Source: CALXQW01 sp031553045
GTDB taxonomy: Bacteria; Verrucomicrobiota; Verrucomicrobiia; Opitutales; Intestinicryptomonadaceae
Assembly: GCA_031553045.1 (NCBI GenBank)
Contig: JAVBLZ010000011.1
Coordinates: 1 to 64,000, forward strand
Length of the DNA: 64,000 bases
Reading direction: 5' to 3'
Made by a program: the position numbers and the translations under genes. Shown piece after piece: positions 52,066-61,252 of this stretch (position 1 is the first letter of the stretch; the number at the start of each line of letters is the position of its first letter). The notes under the pieces are model-generated. The model was not told the DNA's origin and ran no database searches. It saw only the letters and a program-made list of their open reading frames with translations.

Positions 52066-52094
52066 TAAAAAGACCTGCCGATTTCTCGGAAGGC
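52066..52094 (-). terminator. Terminator of the fucose-isomerase-like gene
   Basis: On the minus strand CCT and CCGA pair with TCGG and AGG around a GAAA tetraloop, with one mismatch, followed by five T residues. It lies 30 bp after the stop at 52125. Confidence 0.7.
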
Positions 52095-52124
52095 CTTGTT
52101 GAGGTTGCAAATGTTTTGCCGTAA

Positions 52125-53744
52125 TTACACGCCGCAGAAATTCACTTCAAGCCCTAGGGCGTTTGCCAACGAAGCCTTGGCGTACATACAATTTTGGGCA
52201 TCCTTGGCGCTTTTGGCGTAAGCAATTTGGATATGATTGCCCTTGTGCTTAGCCATCATAAGGTCTCTATCAATACCCTTTAAGGCGGCGTTCATAATTG
52301 GCCAAACTTCGGTGGTTGTTTTCAACCTTCTTTGAACTTCAGATTCTGGAAGCGTAGGCACATTACCTACGCCTATATCCATTTTTAGCTTTCCATCTTC
52401 AATGAAAATTCTAGACCACACAATGTCGCCCTTTTTTGCGACACCACTGCACGTTGCGCCGCCTTTGGGGAAGAACATGGCGGGCTGCCTGTAACCCGTA
52501 GTGCCCTTGTAGCCGCCTATGTGATGCGCCGCAGGCGCACCGCCGGAAATCAAGAGCACCCACAGATAGTCTTTGGTAGAGCCAGATTTATCATAGTCGC
52601 CCCAACGCAAATCATGCAGAGTGTTTTCCGAAGGCTGTTTGAGGGCGCTATGCACAAGCTCTGTGAACATGCCGTCAAGCCCCGCACACTCGTCAACCTC
52701 ATTGAAATGGGTGAATGGTTTGCCGGCCTTGATAAGCTTGCCCGCCGCATTTTTAACGGGGGGTCTATCAGCATTGTTCAAGATGCCCTCAACCAAATCT
52801 GAGGCGCTGCACAAATCTTTAAGCCCCTGCTGATACTGAATGCCAATGCTGTCGCAACCGAATTCATCGCCGATTTGCGCGGCGGCAACATACATTTTAC
52901 ACTGTTCTAAAACCTGATCTTTGGTCAAATCTTTCTTGACGTCTTTGCCATAGGCAAACTTCATGCCTTTTGCCACAAGCCAGTCGTAAACTTCTTTTGC
53001 CTGCTTGTCTGAAATTGTGGTCATCTTGTAATACAACGCAGATTGCGACAACCTCTCTTTATAGACGCCAATGGGCATAAGCAATTCCTCAGGAATAATT
53101 GCGTTATGCATACCCATACAGCCTTCGTCAAAGACGCCCATTATAAGTTTTTCTTTGAGGATTTTCTCCGCCAAAGTTTTGCCCAAAGTTTTAATAGCTG
53201 CGGGAATCTTTGCGGCAAGCGCCTTGTACGGTTTTACATGCGGAGTTGGGTGAACGATATCCTTACCCGCAAGCCAATTTTTAAAGTTTGCGGTAAAAAA
53301 TTCGTCGTCAAAATTTTCGCTCCATAAAGAGGAGTATTTAACTTTTGCCTTGGTTAAAGAAGCCGCCAAATTCATCATGCCCACCAACCCCGGCCAAGTG
53401 CCGGACCAATTTGCAACCAAGAGTATCTTGCCCTTGTGCGCATAAAGACCCGCCAATACGTGATGGCTGTATTGCCACACAGATTCCGCAACAATAACGG
53501 GGGCGTTTTCAGGAATATTTTTGAAAACATCCATGCCCATACGCTGGCTGGAGACAAAACCGTGGCCTTGTTTTTTATCCACAGGATGCGCACGTTTAAT
53601 TTGGTATCCCAATTTTTTTGCCGCCACAGAGAGCTTTTTTTCCATGATTTCTTGCTCCGGCCAGCACTGCTGGTTTGCCGACAAGCGCAAATCCCCGCTT
53701 GCAATTAAGTACACAGTATTAGATTTTGTTTTTTGCGTTTTCAT
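52125..53744 (-). CDS. L-fucose isomerase-like protein
   Basis: A 539-residue protein of the L-fucose/L-arabinose isomerase superfamily, which interconverts aldoses and ketoses with manganese. The layout fits FucI: an N-terminal Rossmann-like domain (NTVYLIASGDLRLSANQQ, VIVAESVWQYSHHVLAG), a middle domain, and the C-terminal barrel with HFNEVDECAGLDGMFTE, WVLLISGGAPAAHHIGGYKG and FFPKGGATCSGVAKKGDIV. Candidate metal ligands are Glu and Asp in NEVDE and the His pair in AAHHIGG. ATG 53744 (MKTQKTKSNT) is preferred over an upstream in-frame start. The neighbouring glycosidase suggests use of a deoxy- or pentose sugar; specificity is not shown. Confidence 0.8.
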   Translation of the reverse strand: MKTQKTKSNTVYLIASGDLRLSANQQCWPEQEIMEKKLSVAAKKLGYQIKRAHPVDKKQGHGFVSSQRMGMDVFKNIPENAPVIVAESVWQYSHHVLAGLYAHKGKILLVANWSGTWPGLVGMMNLAASLTKAKVKYSSLWSENFDDEFFTANFKNWLAGKDIVHPTPHVKPYKALAAKIPAAIKTLGKTLAEKILKEKLIMGVFDEGCMGMHNAIIPEELLMPIGVYKERLSQSALYYKMTTISDKQAKEVYDWLVAKGMKFAYGKDVKKDLTKDQVLEQCKMYVAAAQIGDEFGCDSIGIQYQQGLKDLCSASDLVEGILNNADRPPVKNAAGKLIKAGKPFTHFNEVDECAGLDGMFTELVHSALKQPSENTLHDLRWGDYDKSGSTKDYLWVLLISGGAPAAHHIGGYKGTTGYRQPAMFFPKGGATCSGVAKKGDIVWSRIFIEDGKLKMDIGVGNVPTLPESEVQRRLKTTTEVWPIMNAALKGIDRDLMMAKHKGNHIQIAYAKSAKDAQNCMYAKASLANALGLEVNFCGV

Positions 53745-53970
53745 AACAGAAATTGATTCACTAAAACGGTTTAGCATTTATATGCGCCTGTCAAGAAATA
53801 TCCGCATATTTTGCTCTTTTTTGCGCAAAGATAAAACTCCGCTTGGGCTTATTTTTATAATGGCTTCACGGATATTTTACACTCCCTTACTTGAATTGGC
53901 TTTACTTATTTTGTTAATTAAAATAAAACCGTCGCAGCTTTATTTTTAACAACCAATTACAAAATTTATT

Positions 53971-55281
53971 ATGAAAATAGCCATCGTTGGAACCGGATAT
54001 GTTGGGCTTGTGTCGGGCGCATGCTTTGCGGAAATGGGCATAGACGTCGTCTGCGTCGATGTCGATAAATCTAAAATTGAAAATCTGAAAAACGGCATCA
54101 TTCCCATTTACGAACCTAATCTTGACACGCTTGTTACAACAAACCAACACGCCAAACGCCTGCATTTTACAACAGACTTAGTTGAAGTCTTGAACGATGT
54201 TGACATCGTATTTTTAGCGGTGGGAACTCCGCCCGACGAAGATGGCAGCGCAGATTTGCGCCACGTATTAGATGTCGCAAAATGTATAGGCAAAAATCTG
54301 AATAAATACATTTTGGTTGTTACTAAGAGCACCGTGCCAGTTGGCACTTCTGAAAAAATCAGGCAAACAATAGCGCATGAAATTTCTCTGCGCAAAGCGG
54401 ATGTGAAGTTTGACGTTGCCTCAAACCCCGAGTTCCTGAAAGAAGGCTCCGCCATAGAAGACTTTGTGCGCCCGGACAGGGTGGTTGTGGGCGTAGATTC
54501 TGAAAAAGCAAAAGAACTGATGACCATTTTATACAAGCCTATTTTGCTGAATAATTTTAGGGTTATTTTTATGGACATAAAATCTGCCGAGATGACCAAG
54601 TATGCGGCAAACTCTATGTTGGCGGCACGCATATCCTTCATGAATGATATTGCAAACCTTTGCGAACTTGTCGGCGCAGACGTCAACGCCGTAAGAATGG
54701 GCATGGGTTCAGACTCCCGCATTGGCTCAAAATTCCTCTATGCGGGCTGCGGCTACGGCGGGTCTTGCTTTCCAAAAGACGTAAAGGCATTGATAAAAAC
54801 CGCCAAAGATAAAGGCTATTCAATGCGTGTTATCGAAGCCGCAGAGGCGGTGAATGACGCTCAAAAATTTATATTGTTCAACAAATTTAAAAAGTTTTTC
54901 AATGGCGAGATTAAGGGTAGAAAAGTCGCAATTTGGGGGCTTTCATTCAAGCCCGGCACAGACGATATGCGTGAAGCGCCGTCGCTTACGCTCATAGAAA
55001 GCCTCCTTGAAGCCGGCTGCGATGTTACGGCGTATGACCCTGTCGCTATCGAAGAATGCAGACGCAAAATTGGCGACAAAATCAAGTACGCCCAAGACCC
55101 TTATGAATGTGCAATGGGCGCAGAAGCAATCTTTCATGTTACGGAGTGGAAAGAATTTCGCTTCCCAGATTGGGAGCTTTTGCGCAAAAATGCGGGAACC
55201 AAAAAACTGCTTTTATTGGACGGCAGAAACGTCTTTGCGGATGTCCCGCATGAAGGTATAGATTATATAAAAATTGGATGA
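53971..55281 (+). CDS. ugd: UDP-glucose 6-dehydrogenase
   Basis: A 436-residue NAD-dependent enzyme that oxidises UDP-glucose to UDP-glucuronate for polysaccharide synthesis. N-terminal MKIAIVGTGYVGLVSGACFAE binds NAD. VTKSTVPVGTSEKIR and SNPEFLKEGSAIEDF are family motifs, and the catalytic Cys is in CGYGGSCFPKDVKAL. The C-terminal UDP-binding domain has IWGLSFKPGTDDMREAPSL and DGRNVF. It stands 226 bp from the divergent fucose-isomerase-like gene and is followed at 1 bp by a glycosyltransferase gene, so the pair likely makes a glucuronate-containing surface glycan. Confidence 0.96.
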   Translation: MKIAIVGTGYVGLVSGACFAEMGIDVVCVDVDKSKIENLKNGIIPIYEPNLDTLVTTNQHAKRLHFTTDLVEVLNDVDIVFLAVGTPPDEDGSADLRHVLDVAKCIGKNLNKYILVVTKSTVPVGTSEKIRQTIAHEISLRKADVKFDVASNPEFLKEGSAIEDFVRPDRVVVGVDSEKAKELMTILYKPILLNNFRVIFMDIKSAEMTKYAANSMLAARISFMNDIANLCELVGADVNAVRMGMGSDSRIGSKFLYAGCGYGGSCFPKDVKALIKTAKDKGYSMRVIEAAEAVNDAQKFILFNKFKKFFNGEIKGRKVAIWGLSFKPGTDDMREAPSLTLIESLLEAGCDVTAYDPVAIEECRRKIGDKIKYAQDPYECAMGAEAIFHVTEWKEFRFPDWELLRKNAGTKKLLLLDGRNVFADVPHEGIDYIKIG

Positions 55282-55282
55282 G

Positions 55283-56479
55283 ATGAAAATACTCGTACTA
55301 AGCTCCATATATCCCGCAGAAGATTTGCCCAAAACTTTCACCCCCGTGGTGCATTACTTCGCAAAAGAGTGGCTCTTGCAGGGGCATGAAGTTTTTGTAT
55401 TCAATTCATTTTCAAGCTTCCCAAAAATCTTTTATTTTGGCGCAAAATTATTTTCAAAAATCCTCACCAGTTTTTTTGGGTTCGCTATTCCCACGCAAAA
55501 ACCCAAAGACATAAGCTATAATTTTGAGGGCGTAGATGTTGTCAGAAAATCTATCTCAAAAATAAAGCCTCATTCAAGATTTCCCAAAAAGAAAATTTTG
55601 GCGCAGGTTGACAATATAGTTAAAGAATGCAAAAAGCGCAATTTTACGCCCGATGTGATTGTGGGTCATTGGATGAATCCGCAATTTGATTTACTTATCG
55701 AGCTTAAACAGATTTTCCCGAATGCAAAAACCGCCCTCACCCTGCATGATGGCGAAGTTGAATTCATGAATCTCTTTCCGGATTTTGCGCAAAAACTCAC
55801 ACATCTGGATAAGCTTGGATTCAGGAATCATAGACAACAAGAGCGTTTCATTAAAGCCACGGGCTTAGACATTGCCAAAACTTACCTCTGCCTTTCAGGC
55901 ATTCCCGATTCTTTTTTAGAGGGCGCATGCGAGCATAAATTTTCCGATGAAGTCAAAAACTTTATTTTCGTAGGGGCTTTGATTAAGCGCAAATACCCGT
56001 CGCTTCTGGTTTCGGCGATAAATAAAGTTTTGAGTGGGAAAGATTTTTCCATCAAATTTGTTGGCTCTGGTGCGGAAGAATCTGTCATAAAAAAGCTCTC
56101 TGAAGATTTAAAAATTGTAGATAAAGTGCAGATGCTTGGGCGTATCGAAAGGCAAAAAATAAAGTCTCTCATGGCAAATAGCGACTGCCTTATTATGATA
56201 AGCAAATTTGAAGTTTACGGCCTTGTATATCTTGAAGCAATGGCGCTAGGCTGCATACCCATTGCCTCTAAAGATGAGGGTTTTGACGGCATTATTGTGG
56301 ATGGGTACAACGGCTTTCTATGTCGGGCGGGCGATGAAGAAGATTTAAGCCGCATCATTGCAAGAATCAGAAACTTACCCAAAGACGAGCTTGTGAAAAT
56401 TTCAACAAACGCCATAAATACGGCGTATTCTATGACAGACAGCCTCTGCGCAAAACAATATCTGCAAAGCATAAGTTGA
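55283..56479 (+). CDS. Glycosyltransferase family 4
   Basis: A 398-residue GT-B fold transferase. The N-terminal domain starts MKILVLSSIYPAEDLPKTFT and has FTPDVIVGHWMNPQFDL. The C-terminal donor-binding domain has FIFVGALIKRKYPSLLVSAI, the EX7E-type segment FEVYGLVYLEAMALGCIPIAS, and DGIIVDGYNGFLCRAGDEEDL. The frame is open from a TTG at 55274, but ATG 55283 begins the fold, just after the ugd stop. No signal or membrane helix: it works at the cytoplasmic face. With ugd it probably builds LPS or capsule; acceptor and sugar unknown. Confidence 0.9.
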   Translation: MKILVLSSIYPAEDLPKTFTPVVHYFAKEWLLQGHEVFVFNSFSSFPKIFYFGAKLFSKILTSFFGFAIPTQKPKDISYNFEGVDVVRKSISKIKPHSRFPKKKILAQVDNIVKECKKRNFTPDVIVGHWMNPQFDLLIELKQIFPNAKTALTLHDGEVEFMNLFPDFAQKLTHLDKLGFRNHRQQERFIKATGLDIAKTYLCLSGIPDSFLEGACEHKFSDEVKNFIFVGALIKRKYPSLLVSAINKVLSGKDFSIKFVGSGAEESVIKKLSEDLKIVDKVQMLGRIERQKIKSLMANSDCLIMISKFEVYGLVYLEAMALGCIPIASKDEGFDGIIVDGYNGFLCRAGDEEDLSRIIARIRNLPKDELVKISTNAINTAYSMTDSLCAKQYLQSIS

Positions 56480-56581
56480 GGGTATCTCCAAATTTTCTTG
56501 TTTGGGATGGATGATTTAAAATTTCAAATTACTTCTTACAAAAATCTGGTTTTTTGAAATTAAATCTGTTTAGTGTAAGAG

Positions 56582-57088
56582 ATGAAAAAGTTTATACTCA
56601 TGCTTATTGTGATGCTTTCTTTTTTTAAAGCATTCTGTTCTGAAAATGTTTTGGGCCTCTGGAAAACCATTGATGATGAGACTCAGAAGCCAAAGAGCAT
56701 TGTCTGTCTTTATGAAAAAGACAAGAAACTCTACGGAAGAATTATCGCCGTTTATAGTCTGGAAACAGGCAAAATCATAGATACTTTACTGACGCAAAAC
56801 CGCATTGCCGAAAACGTAAAAGGCAAACCCAAAACCTGCGGATTAGATTTTATTTGGAACATGGTAAAAGACGGCGACGAGTGGGCGGACGGTGAAATTA
56901 TGGACCCCGCAAAGGGCAAGATTTACAACTGCGTAATTTGGTACGATAAAAAAGAAGGCATCTTAAATGTGCGTGGGAAAATTCTTTTTATAGGCCGCAC
57001 GCAAAAGTGGAAGCGCCTCGAAAATGGCGAGCTACCCGAAGGTTTGAACATAGACCCAAAAACATTCACCCCCGTAGTCATAAAATAG
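56582..57088 (+). CDS. Secreted DUF2147 family protein
   Basis: 168 residues. The signal peptide is MKKFILMLIVMLSFFKAFC. The mature domain follows DUF2147: VLGLWKTIDDETQKPKSIV, LYGRIIAVY, CGLDFIWNMVKDGDEWADGE, IMDPAKGKIYNCVIWYD, and LNVRGKILFIGRTQKWKR at the end. The family is a lipocalin-like beta-barrel of unknown function found in the periplasm of Gram-negative bacteria. About 100 bp separate it from the GT4 gene, so it may have its own promoter. A hairpin follows its stop. Confidence 0.9.
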   Translation: MKKFILMLIVMLSFFKAFCSENVLGLWKTIDDETQKPKSIVCLYEKDKKLYGRIIAVYSLETGKIIDTLLTQNRIAENVKGKPKTCGLDFIWNMVKDGDEWADGEIMDPAKGKIYNCVIWYDKKEGILNVRGKILFIGRTQKWKRLENGELPEGLNIDPKTFTPVVIK

Positions 57089-57123
57089 CCCACGGATACA
57101 GCAGTTTTAAAAGCTGCCGTGGG
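57089..57123. terminator. Hairpin after the DUF2147 gene
   Basis: CCCACGG (57089-57095) pairs with CCGTGGG (57117-57123), with an inner CAGC/GCTG stem. It follows the stop codon directly and lies between convergent genes. Only a short A+T-rich stretch follows, so intrinsic termination is uncertain. Confidence 0.55.
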
Positions 57124-57220
57124 TATTTACAGAATGCAGAATAAAACCGCAAAACCCCGAAATCGGAAAGTAATTTTGCATACTTTTCAAATAGTTGAAT
57201 TGTAAATTTATTTTTCGATT

Positions 57221-59653
57221 TTAAGCATACGCCCTGATTTCAAATATCTGCGCAGTTTTAGCGCCGTGGGTTTTCAGGACAGTAAGCCTGATTTTTTTTG
57301 CGGATACTTTTTCAAAATCATTCTTCCTGAAGCGTTGAAAATTTCCGACAACTTCGGAAACAGTTTTCCATGAGCCCGAAACAAAAGCCTCCAGCTTATA
57401 ATCGCTCACGCATTCTTCGGGGAATTGATTTGAAGCATGGGAGGGCGGCTTAAGATTTGTGTTGAAAACACAATGCACAGAGCTGATTTCCCGCACATTA
57501 TCGAAATCCAATTCTACGTGTTGCGGCAAACTTTGAGACCTTGCGCTCTCCCACATATTTGCATTGTTGCCGACTTGTCTTGCAACGCCATTAATCACAT
57601 TTTGGGCGGCAAGCTCGGCAGATTCGGAACTGCTTGCAGAAACTTCCGCCTTTCTTGCCAAATCTGAAGTATCCTCATTTTTTATATTCGGCAAATATTG
57701 ATCGTCTTTCAGCAATCTCTGCTGAAGGTCGGAGATTTTAAGTTTTCCAAATTCACGCGGGGAAAGCGACATTTTGAGAGCCATGGCTGCCGCAGTTCCC
57801 GCAGCCTGACCCATCACCGCACACTGCGCCTGCACACGCACCGAACCCAGCGCAATATGGCTGACACTTGCGTTGCGACCCGCCATGAAAAGATTATCAA
57901 TATTCTTTGAGTATAAACATCTATATGGAATTTCCGCAATTTCTTTAAGAACCTGATGAGCCATATCGCCGTCAAAAGCGCTTTTAGGGTCAAAAATCCC
58001 CAAAGGCGAATGAATGTCTATCGACCACCCCGTGTGCCCTATAACGTCGTCGAAGTGTGCGGGTTTGCGCAAATCATTTTCCGTTAAAATATAGTCTCCC
58101 ATAATCCTGCCAGACTCACGCTTGCCCATCATAAATGGCAGATAAACAAGTTCGTAATTTGCAATAAGCGTTTTATTCTTCCACTCATTTTTCAGGTAAT
58201 TCCAGAAGCTTATATTGATACGGACAAGCTCGTCACGTGCTGCTTCCGCATCAAACATGTCGTCAATTTCGCCTCGGTTTTCCAGCCACCAAGAACCTCT
58301 CGTCATACTCTCGGTTAATTGCTTCCAAGCGCCTCTGCGACGCTTCCACTCGTCGGAAAATGTGTAAACCCAATCGGGGCGGACAAATTCTTTGGGGGAT
58401 TCATGCTGCGCTGTTTTGTAGGTGAAGCCACGTTTGAAAAATTCTTTTGAGCCACGTAAAGTTCCGCTCATCGTTATATTGTCGGCTTTTTGCGGCGCCA
58501 TTGATTCTTCAAATTCTGAAGATGCCTCACGCCCCATTCTAAACTCGGCATCCGCATAGTGTCCAACCCAGCCATCGCCCGTGCAATCTATAAATGTTTT
58601 GCCCCTGATGAGCGAGTTTTCTCCGCTCAATGTATTCATGCCTTTCAGCGCATAAATTTTAGTTCCAGTTTTTTCCACCCCAACAATGCGAAGGTCTGAA
58701 ACGAAAGTCAGATTTTTTTCCGCGTCTATTAGCGCCTTAAAGGCTCGTGTCATATTCGGCAGCCAATCATTCGCCCTGCCCAAACGCACCGCTTCTTCGA
58801 TGATTCCGCTTTCACGCATAAATTTATCTTTGTGGTAACGCGCAGCGCCCTCGGTAAGCACGCCTATTTCATCGCTGGCATTTCCGCCGACTATGGGTCT
58901 GTCGCCGACGAGCAGAGTTTTTGCACCCGTCCGTGCCGACGCTATTGCCGCCGCACAACCCGCAGGGCCCGCACCCACAACAACAACATCGGCTTCATAA
59001 TTTTTCATGGCATCAAAATCCATTGCGCATAAATGCGCCCTTTCACGCCTGAAAGCCTCAAGCGATGCGGGCGGCAGATAATCCAAATTGCGGGTTAAAA
59101 TTATTGAAGAACATCTGGAAAAATATCCCGTTTGATCGCAAAGAGAAAGATTTACATCACCGCTTTTCAGATCGAAAACTCCGCCGTCTTGCCAAGACCA
59201 GCCGCTATTTTTTTGAGCGCCGAAAATCGTTTTTGAAAATTCTTCACCGACCCTGATTTTGAAAATCCCTGGCGCATATTCGGGCACCCAATTTTTAGAG
59301 CGAACCCAGAGGCGATATTTGCCGCCATTGCTTATTTTTATTTTTGTCTGAGCATCTGCGGCGGCCCCACCCGCATAAGGCGCAAGCAAATACGATGAGC
59401 CCATAAAAGCGGCAAATTGGGTGTCCAAAACCCAACCGCCATAATCGGAAAAATCGGCGGCATCCAGCCACAAAAACCCTTCAATATTTTCTTTTATTTC
59501 ACGTGCAATTTTATCCTTGCGAAAGGGTAGGCTTTCCTTGTTTTCATTTTCGCTTTCGTAATAATTTTCCGGCAAAAATGCAAAACTCGCATTTGCACAA
59601 CCCAGCGATGAGATCGCCAATGTTCCCCTTCTAATAAATTCCCTTCTATTCAT
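57221..59653 (-). CDS. Tat-exported FAD-dependent oxidoreductase with C-terminal discoidin domain
   Basis: An 810-residue multidomain protein. It starts with a twin-arginine signal (NRREFIRRGTLAISSLGCA). Residues about 55-200 form a beta-sandwich accessory domain (FLWLDAADFSDYGGWVLD, GKYRLWVRSKNWVPEYAPG). The FAD domain begins at about 225 with ADVVVVGAGPAGCAAAIASA and includes TFIDCTGDGWVGHYADAEFR and AVMGQAAGTAAAMALK. The last 130 residues are discoidin-like (HVELDFDNVREISSVHCVF, KKIRLTVLKTHG). The FAD core is related to the lipoprotein at 47721-49508. It would oxidise or eliminate on a glycan-linked substrate in the periplasm; reaction unknown. No close partner gene on this strand. Confidence 0.88.
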   Translation of the reverse strand: MNRREFIRRGTLAISSLGCANASFAFLPENYYESENENKESLPFRKDKIAREIKENIEGFLWLDAADFSDYGGWVLDTQFAAFMGSSYLLAPYAGGAAADAQTKIKISNGGKYRLWVRSKNWVPEYAPGIFKIRVGEEFSKTIFGAQKNSGWSWQDGGVFDLKSGDVNLSLCDQTGYFSRCSSIILTRNLDYLPPASLEAFRRERAHLCAMDFDAMKNYEADVVVVGAGPAGCAAAIASARTGAKTLLVGDRPIVGGNASDEIGVLTEGAARYHKDKFMRESGIIEEAVRLGRANDWLPNMTRAFKALIDAEKNLTFVSDLRIVGVEKTGTKIYALKGMNTLSGENSLIRGKTFIDCTGDGWVGHYADAEFRMGREASSEFEESMAPQKADNITMSGTLRGSKEFFKRGFTYKTAQHESPKEFVRPDWVYTFSDEWKRRRGAWKQLTESMTRGSWWLENRGEIDDMFDAEAARDELVRINISFWNYLKNEWKNKTLIANYELVYLPFMMGKRESGRIMGDYILTENDLRKPAHFDDVIGHTGWSIDIHSPLGIFDPKSAFDGDMAHQVLKEIAEIPYRCLYSKNIDNLFMAGRNASVSHIALGSVRVQAQCAVMGQAAGTAAAMALKMSLSPREFGKLKISDLQQRLLKDDQYLPNIKNEDTSDLARKAEVSASSSESAELAAQNVINGVARQVGNNANMWESARSQSLPQHVELDFDNVREISSVHCVFNTNLKPPSHASNQFPEECVSDYKLEAFVSGSWKTVSEVVGNFQRFRKNDFEKVSAKKIRLTVLKTHGAKTAQIFEIRAYA

Positions 59654-59838
59654 ATTGAGCTCTTTCTATTTTATAATTTTCCGAATGTGGACTATTCTTA
59701 AACTCCCCAAAATTAATCCGGTTGAGTCAATTTAACCAAACCCATTTTGAAGTCAATATGAAAAGCCCTATTTAATAGGCACTAAAAATTTCAAGATTAT
59801 AGTGGATATATTGTGATAAAAAACTTGATGATGATTAT

Positions 59839-60219
59839 TTAAGAATTTATCTTATTGTCGTATGATTTGCGGGACTTGTTTATTGCGGACATATTCGCTT
59901 TTGTCCATTTTGTAAGAACATTGATGTGCTCAAATAATTCTTCGCCAAGTTTTGTAAGAGAATATTCGACTTTTACAGGGGGCATCGTGGAAACTTGTCG
60001 CTTTATGAGGCCATCTCTTTCCATATTCTTTAGCGAGATGGAAAGCATTTTGTCTGAAATATCGTCGCCGACAAGTTCGCGCAATTTTCTAAATCTTACT
60101 GTGCCTGATTTCAGGGAAAGAAGTATTAAAATAGACCACTTGTCAGAAAATCCACTCATTACATTTCTTATGGGGCAGTCTTGGTAGGAGTCCTTTTGAA
60201 CTTTCACATTCTTTTTCAT
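59839..60219 (-). CDS. HxlR-family transcriptional regulator
   Basis: A 126-residue winged-helix regulator. CPIRNVMSGFSDKWSILILL carries the conserved Cys near the N-terminus and the HxlR start. RFRKLRELVGDDISDKMLSISLKNMERDGLI is the helix-turn-helix and recognition segment, and VKVEYSLTKLGEELFEHI the wing. GGAG lies 7 bp upstream of ATG 60219. HxlR proteins often sense electrophiles or aldehydes through that Cys. It is divergent from the NADP-binding protein gene across 117 bp that contains a TTACTTT/AAAGTAA inverted repeat, the usual arrangement of a regulator and its target. Confidence 0.93.
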   Translation of the reverse strand: MKKNVKVQKDSYQDCPIRNVMSGFSDKWSILILLSLKSGTVRFRKLRELVGDDISDKMLSISLKNMERDGLIKRQVSTMPPVKVEYSLTKLGEELFEHINVLTKWTKANMSAINKSRKSYDNKINS

Positions 60220-60271
60220 ATTTAGCTCCCATATTTGCGATATTTAAGATTTTTTCAAGATTTTAATATAT

Positions 60272-60288
60272 TTACTTTACAAAAGTAA
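60272..60288. promoter_or_regulatory. Candidate HxlR operator
   Basis: TTACTTT, ACA, AAAGTAA: a perfect 7-bp inverted repeat. Further half-site-like GTAAGTA and AAAGTAAAG copies follow to about 60306. Located between the divergent HxlR and NADP-binding genes; the shape resembles HxlR/YodB-type sites. Confidence 0.55.
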
Positions 60289-60336
60289 GTAAGTATACAA
60301 AGTAAAGTTATTCACTTAAATAAAGAAAGGAATAAT

Positions 60337-60987
60337 ATGAAAAAGAAAATATTGATAATTGGTTCAGGAAATGTGGGCAGAACTCTTGCGAGGTCTTTAA
60401 AGGCGGAGGGCTATGAGGTATCTGTCGGCATAAGAAATATAGAAAGCGAAAATGTCTCAAAGCTACGCATTGAAAATTTGGGTGTAGAAGTAGGATGTAC
60501 GAAAGATTTAATTGCTAAGGCAGACATCATTGCTTTAGCCATTACAAGCGACAATATTGGAGAACTCATTGAGTCTGTCGGCAAAGAAAAGTTTGCGGGC
60601 AAGATTCTATGGGACTTAACAAATCCCTTTCGTTATAGCAAATCTTCGAACGGAGTATTCGAGTTTTTCACGCCTGCCAATGACTCTTTGGGGGAAATTC
60701 TTCAAAGAAGTTTGCCTGATACAAAAGTTGTGAAAGCTTTGAATTATGTAGGCTTTGGCATAATGTATAAGCCGAACTTTTCCGAAAAGGGAACAGTGCT
60801 TATCGCAGGCAATGATGAAGACGCCAAAAAAGAAGTTTCTGAAATAATCAAAACATTTGATTGGGATACTGAAAATGCAGGCAAGATTGAATCGAGCCGA
60901 GCTTTAGAGCAAATGTGTCAGCAATATGTCTGCCAAGGTTTGTTTTTAAATAACTGGAATTTTACTTTCAAAATCCTAAAAAAATAG
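60337..60987 (+). CDS. NADPH-dependent F420-reductase-like / NAD(P)-binding protein
   Basis: A 216-residue single-domain Rossmann protein. KKKILIIGSGNVGRTLARSL binds the dinucleotide, with SVGIRN after the second strand suited to NADP. ADIIALAITSDNIGELIES and KILWDLTNPFRYSK follow, then VKALNYVGFGIMYKP, which matches the catalytic-side strand of the NADPH:F420 oxidoreductase/NAD-binding 2 group. Members divergent from HxlR genes are usually electrophile-stress reductases. AAAGGA precedes ATG 60337. Regulation by the adjacent HxlR protein is likely (inference from arrangement). Confidence 0.82.
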   Translation: MKKKILIIGSGNVGRTLARSLKAEGYEVSVGIRNIESENVSKLRIENLGVEVGCTKDLIAKADIIALAITSDNIGELIESVGKEKFAGKILWDLTNPFRYSKSSNGVFEFFTPANDSLGEILQRSLPDTKVVKALNYVGFGIMYKPNFSEKGTVLIAGNDEDAKKEVSEIIKTFDWDTENAGKIESSRALEQMCQQYVCQGLFLNNWNFTFKILKK

Positions 60988-61143
60988 ACGCAGATTGAAT
61001 TACAAAACCTGTCCTAAGCGTGTTTGGCGAACAGCATGGTTGCAAGAAGTGGTTGGTTTCGCATAAAATGCGTTTAGTAGAACATTGCAAATCAGCGATT
61101 TGCGAAAGGTAGTGTAATTGCAAAATTGCTAAAACTATGAAAC

Positions 61144-61170
61144 CAAAAAAAACCGTGAGAATATCACGGA
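61144..61170 (-). terminator. Terminator of tRNA-Gln
   Basis: On the minus strand CCGTGA, a TATTC loop and TCACGG are followed by eight T residues. It begins 9 bp after the tRNA CCA end. Confidence 0.93.
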
Positions 61171-61178
61171 TTTTAAAG

Positions 61179-61252
61179 TGGTTGACCGATAGGGACTCGA
61201 ACCCCAACAAAAGGTGCCAGAAACCTTTGTGCTACCATTACACCATCGGTCA
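61179..61252 (-). tRNA. tRNA-Gln (CTG anticodon)
   Basis: A complete cloverleaf on the minus strand: acceptor TGACCGA/TCGGTCA beginning with U1-A72, as is typical of tRNA-Gln, D-stem GTGT/GCAC, anticodon arm AAGGT TTCTGGC ACCTT with CTG at positions 34-36, T-arm TGGGG/CCCTA with TTCGAGT loop, discriminator A and an encoded CCA. A strong terminator follows. Confidence 0.95.

Noticed and set aside
53521..53949. 142-codon plus-strand frame over the start of the fucose-isomerase-like gene
   Set aside because: Mostly antisense to a well supported gene; no recognisable domain.
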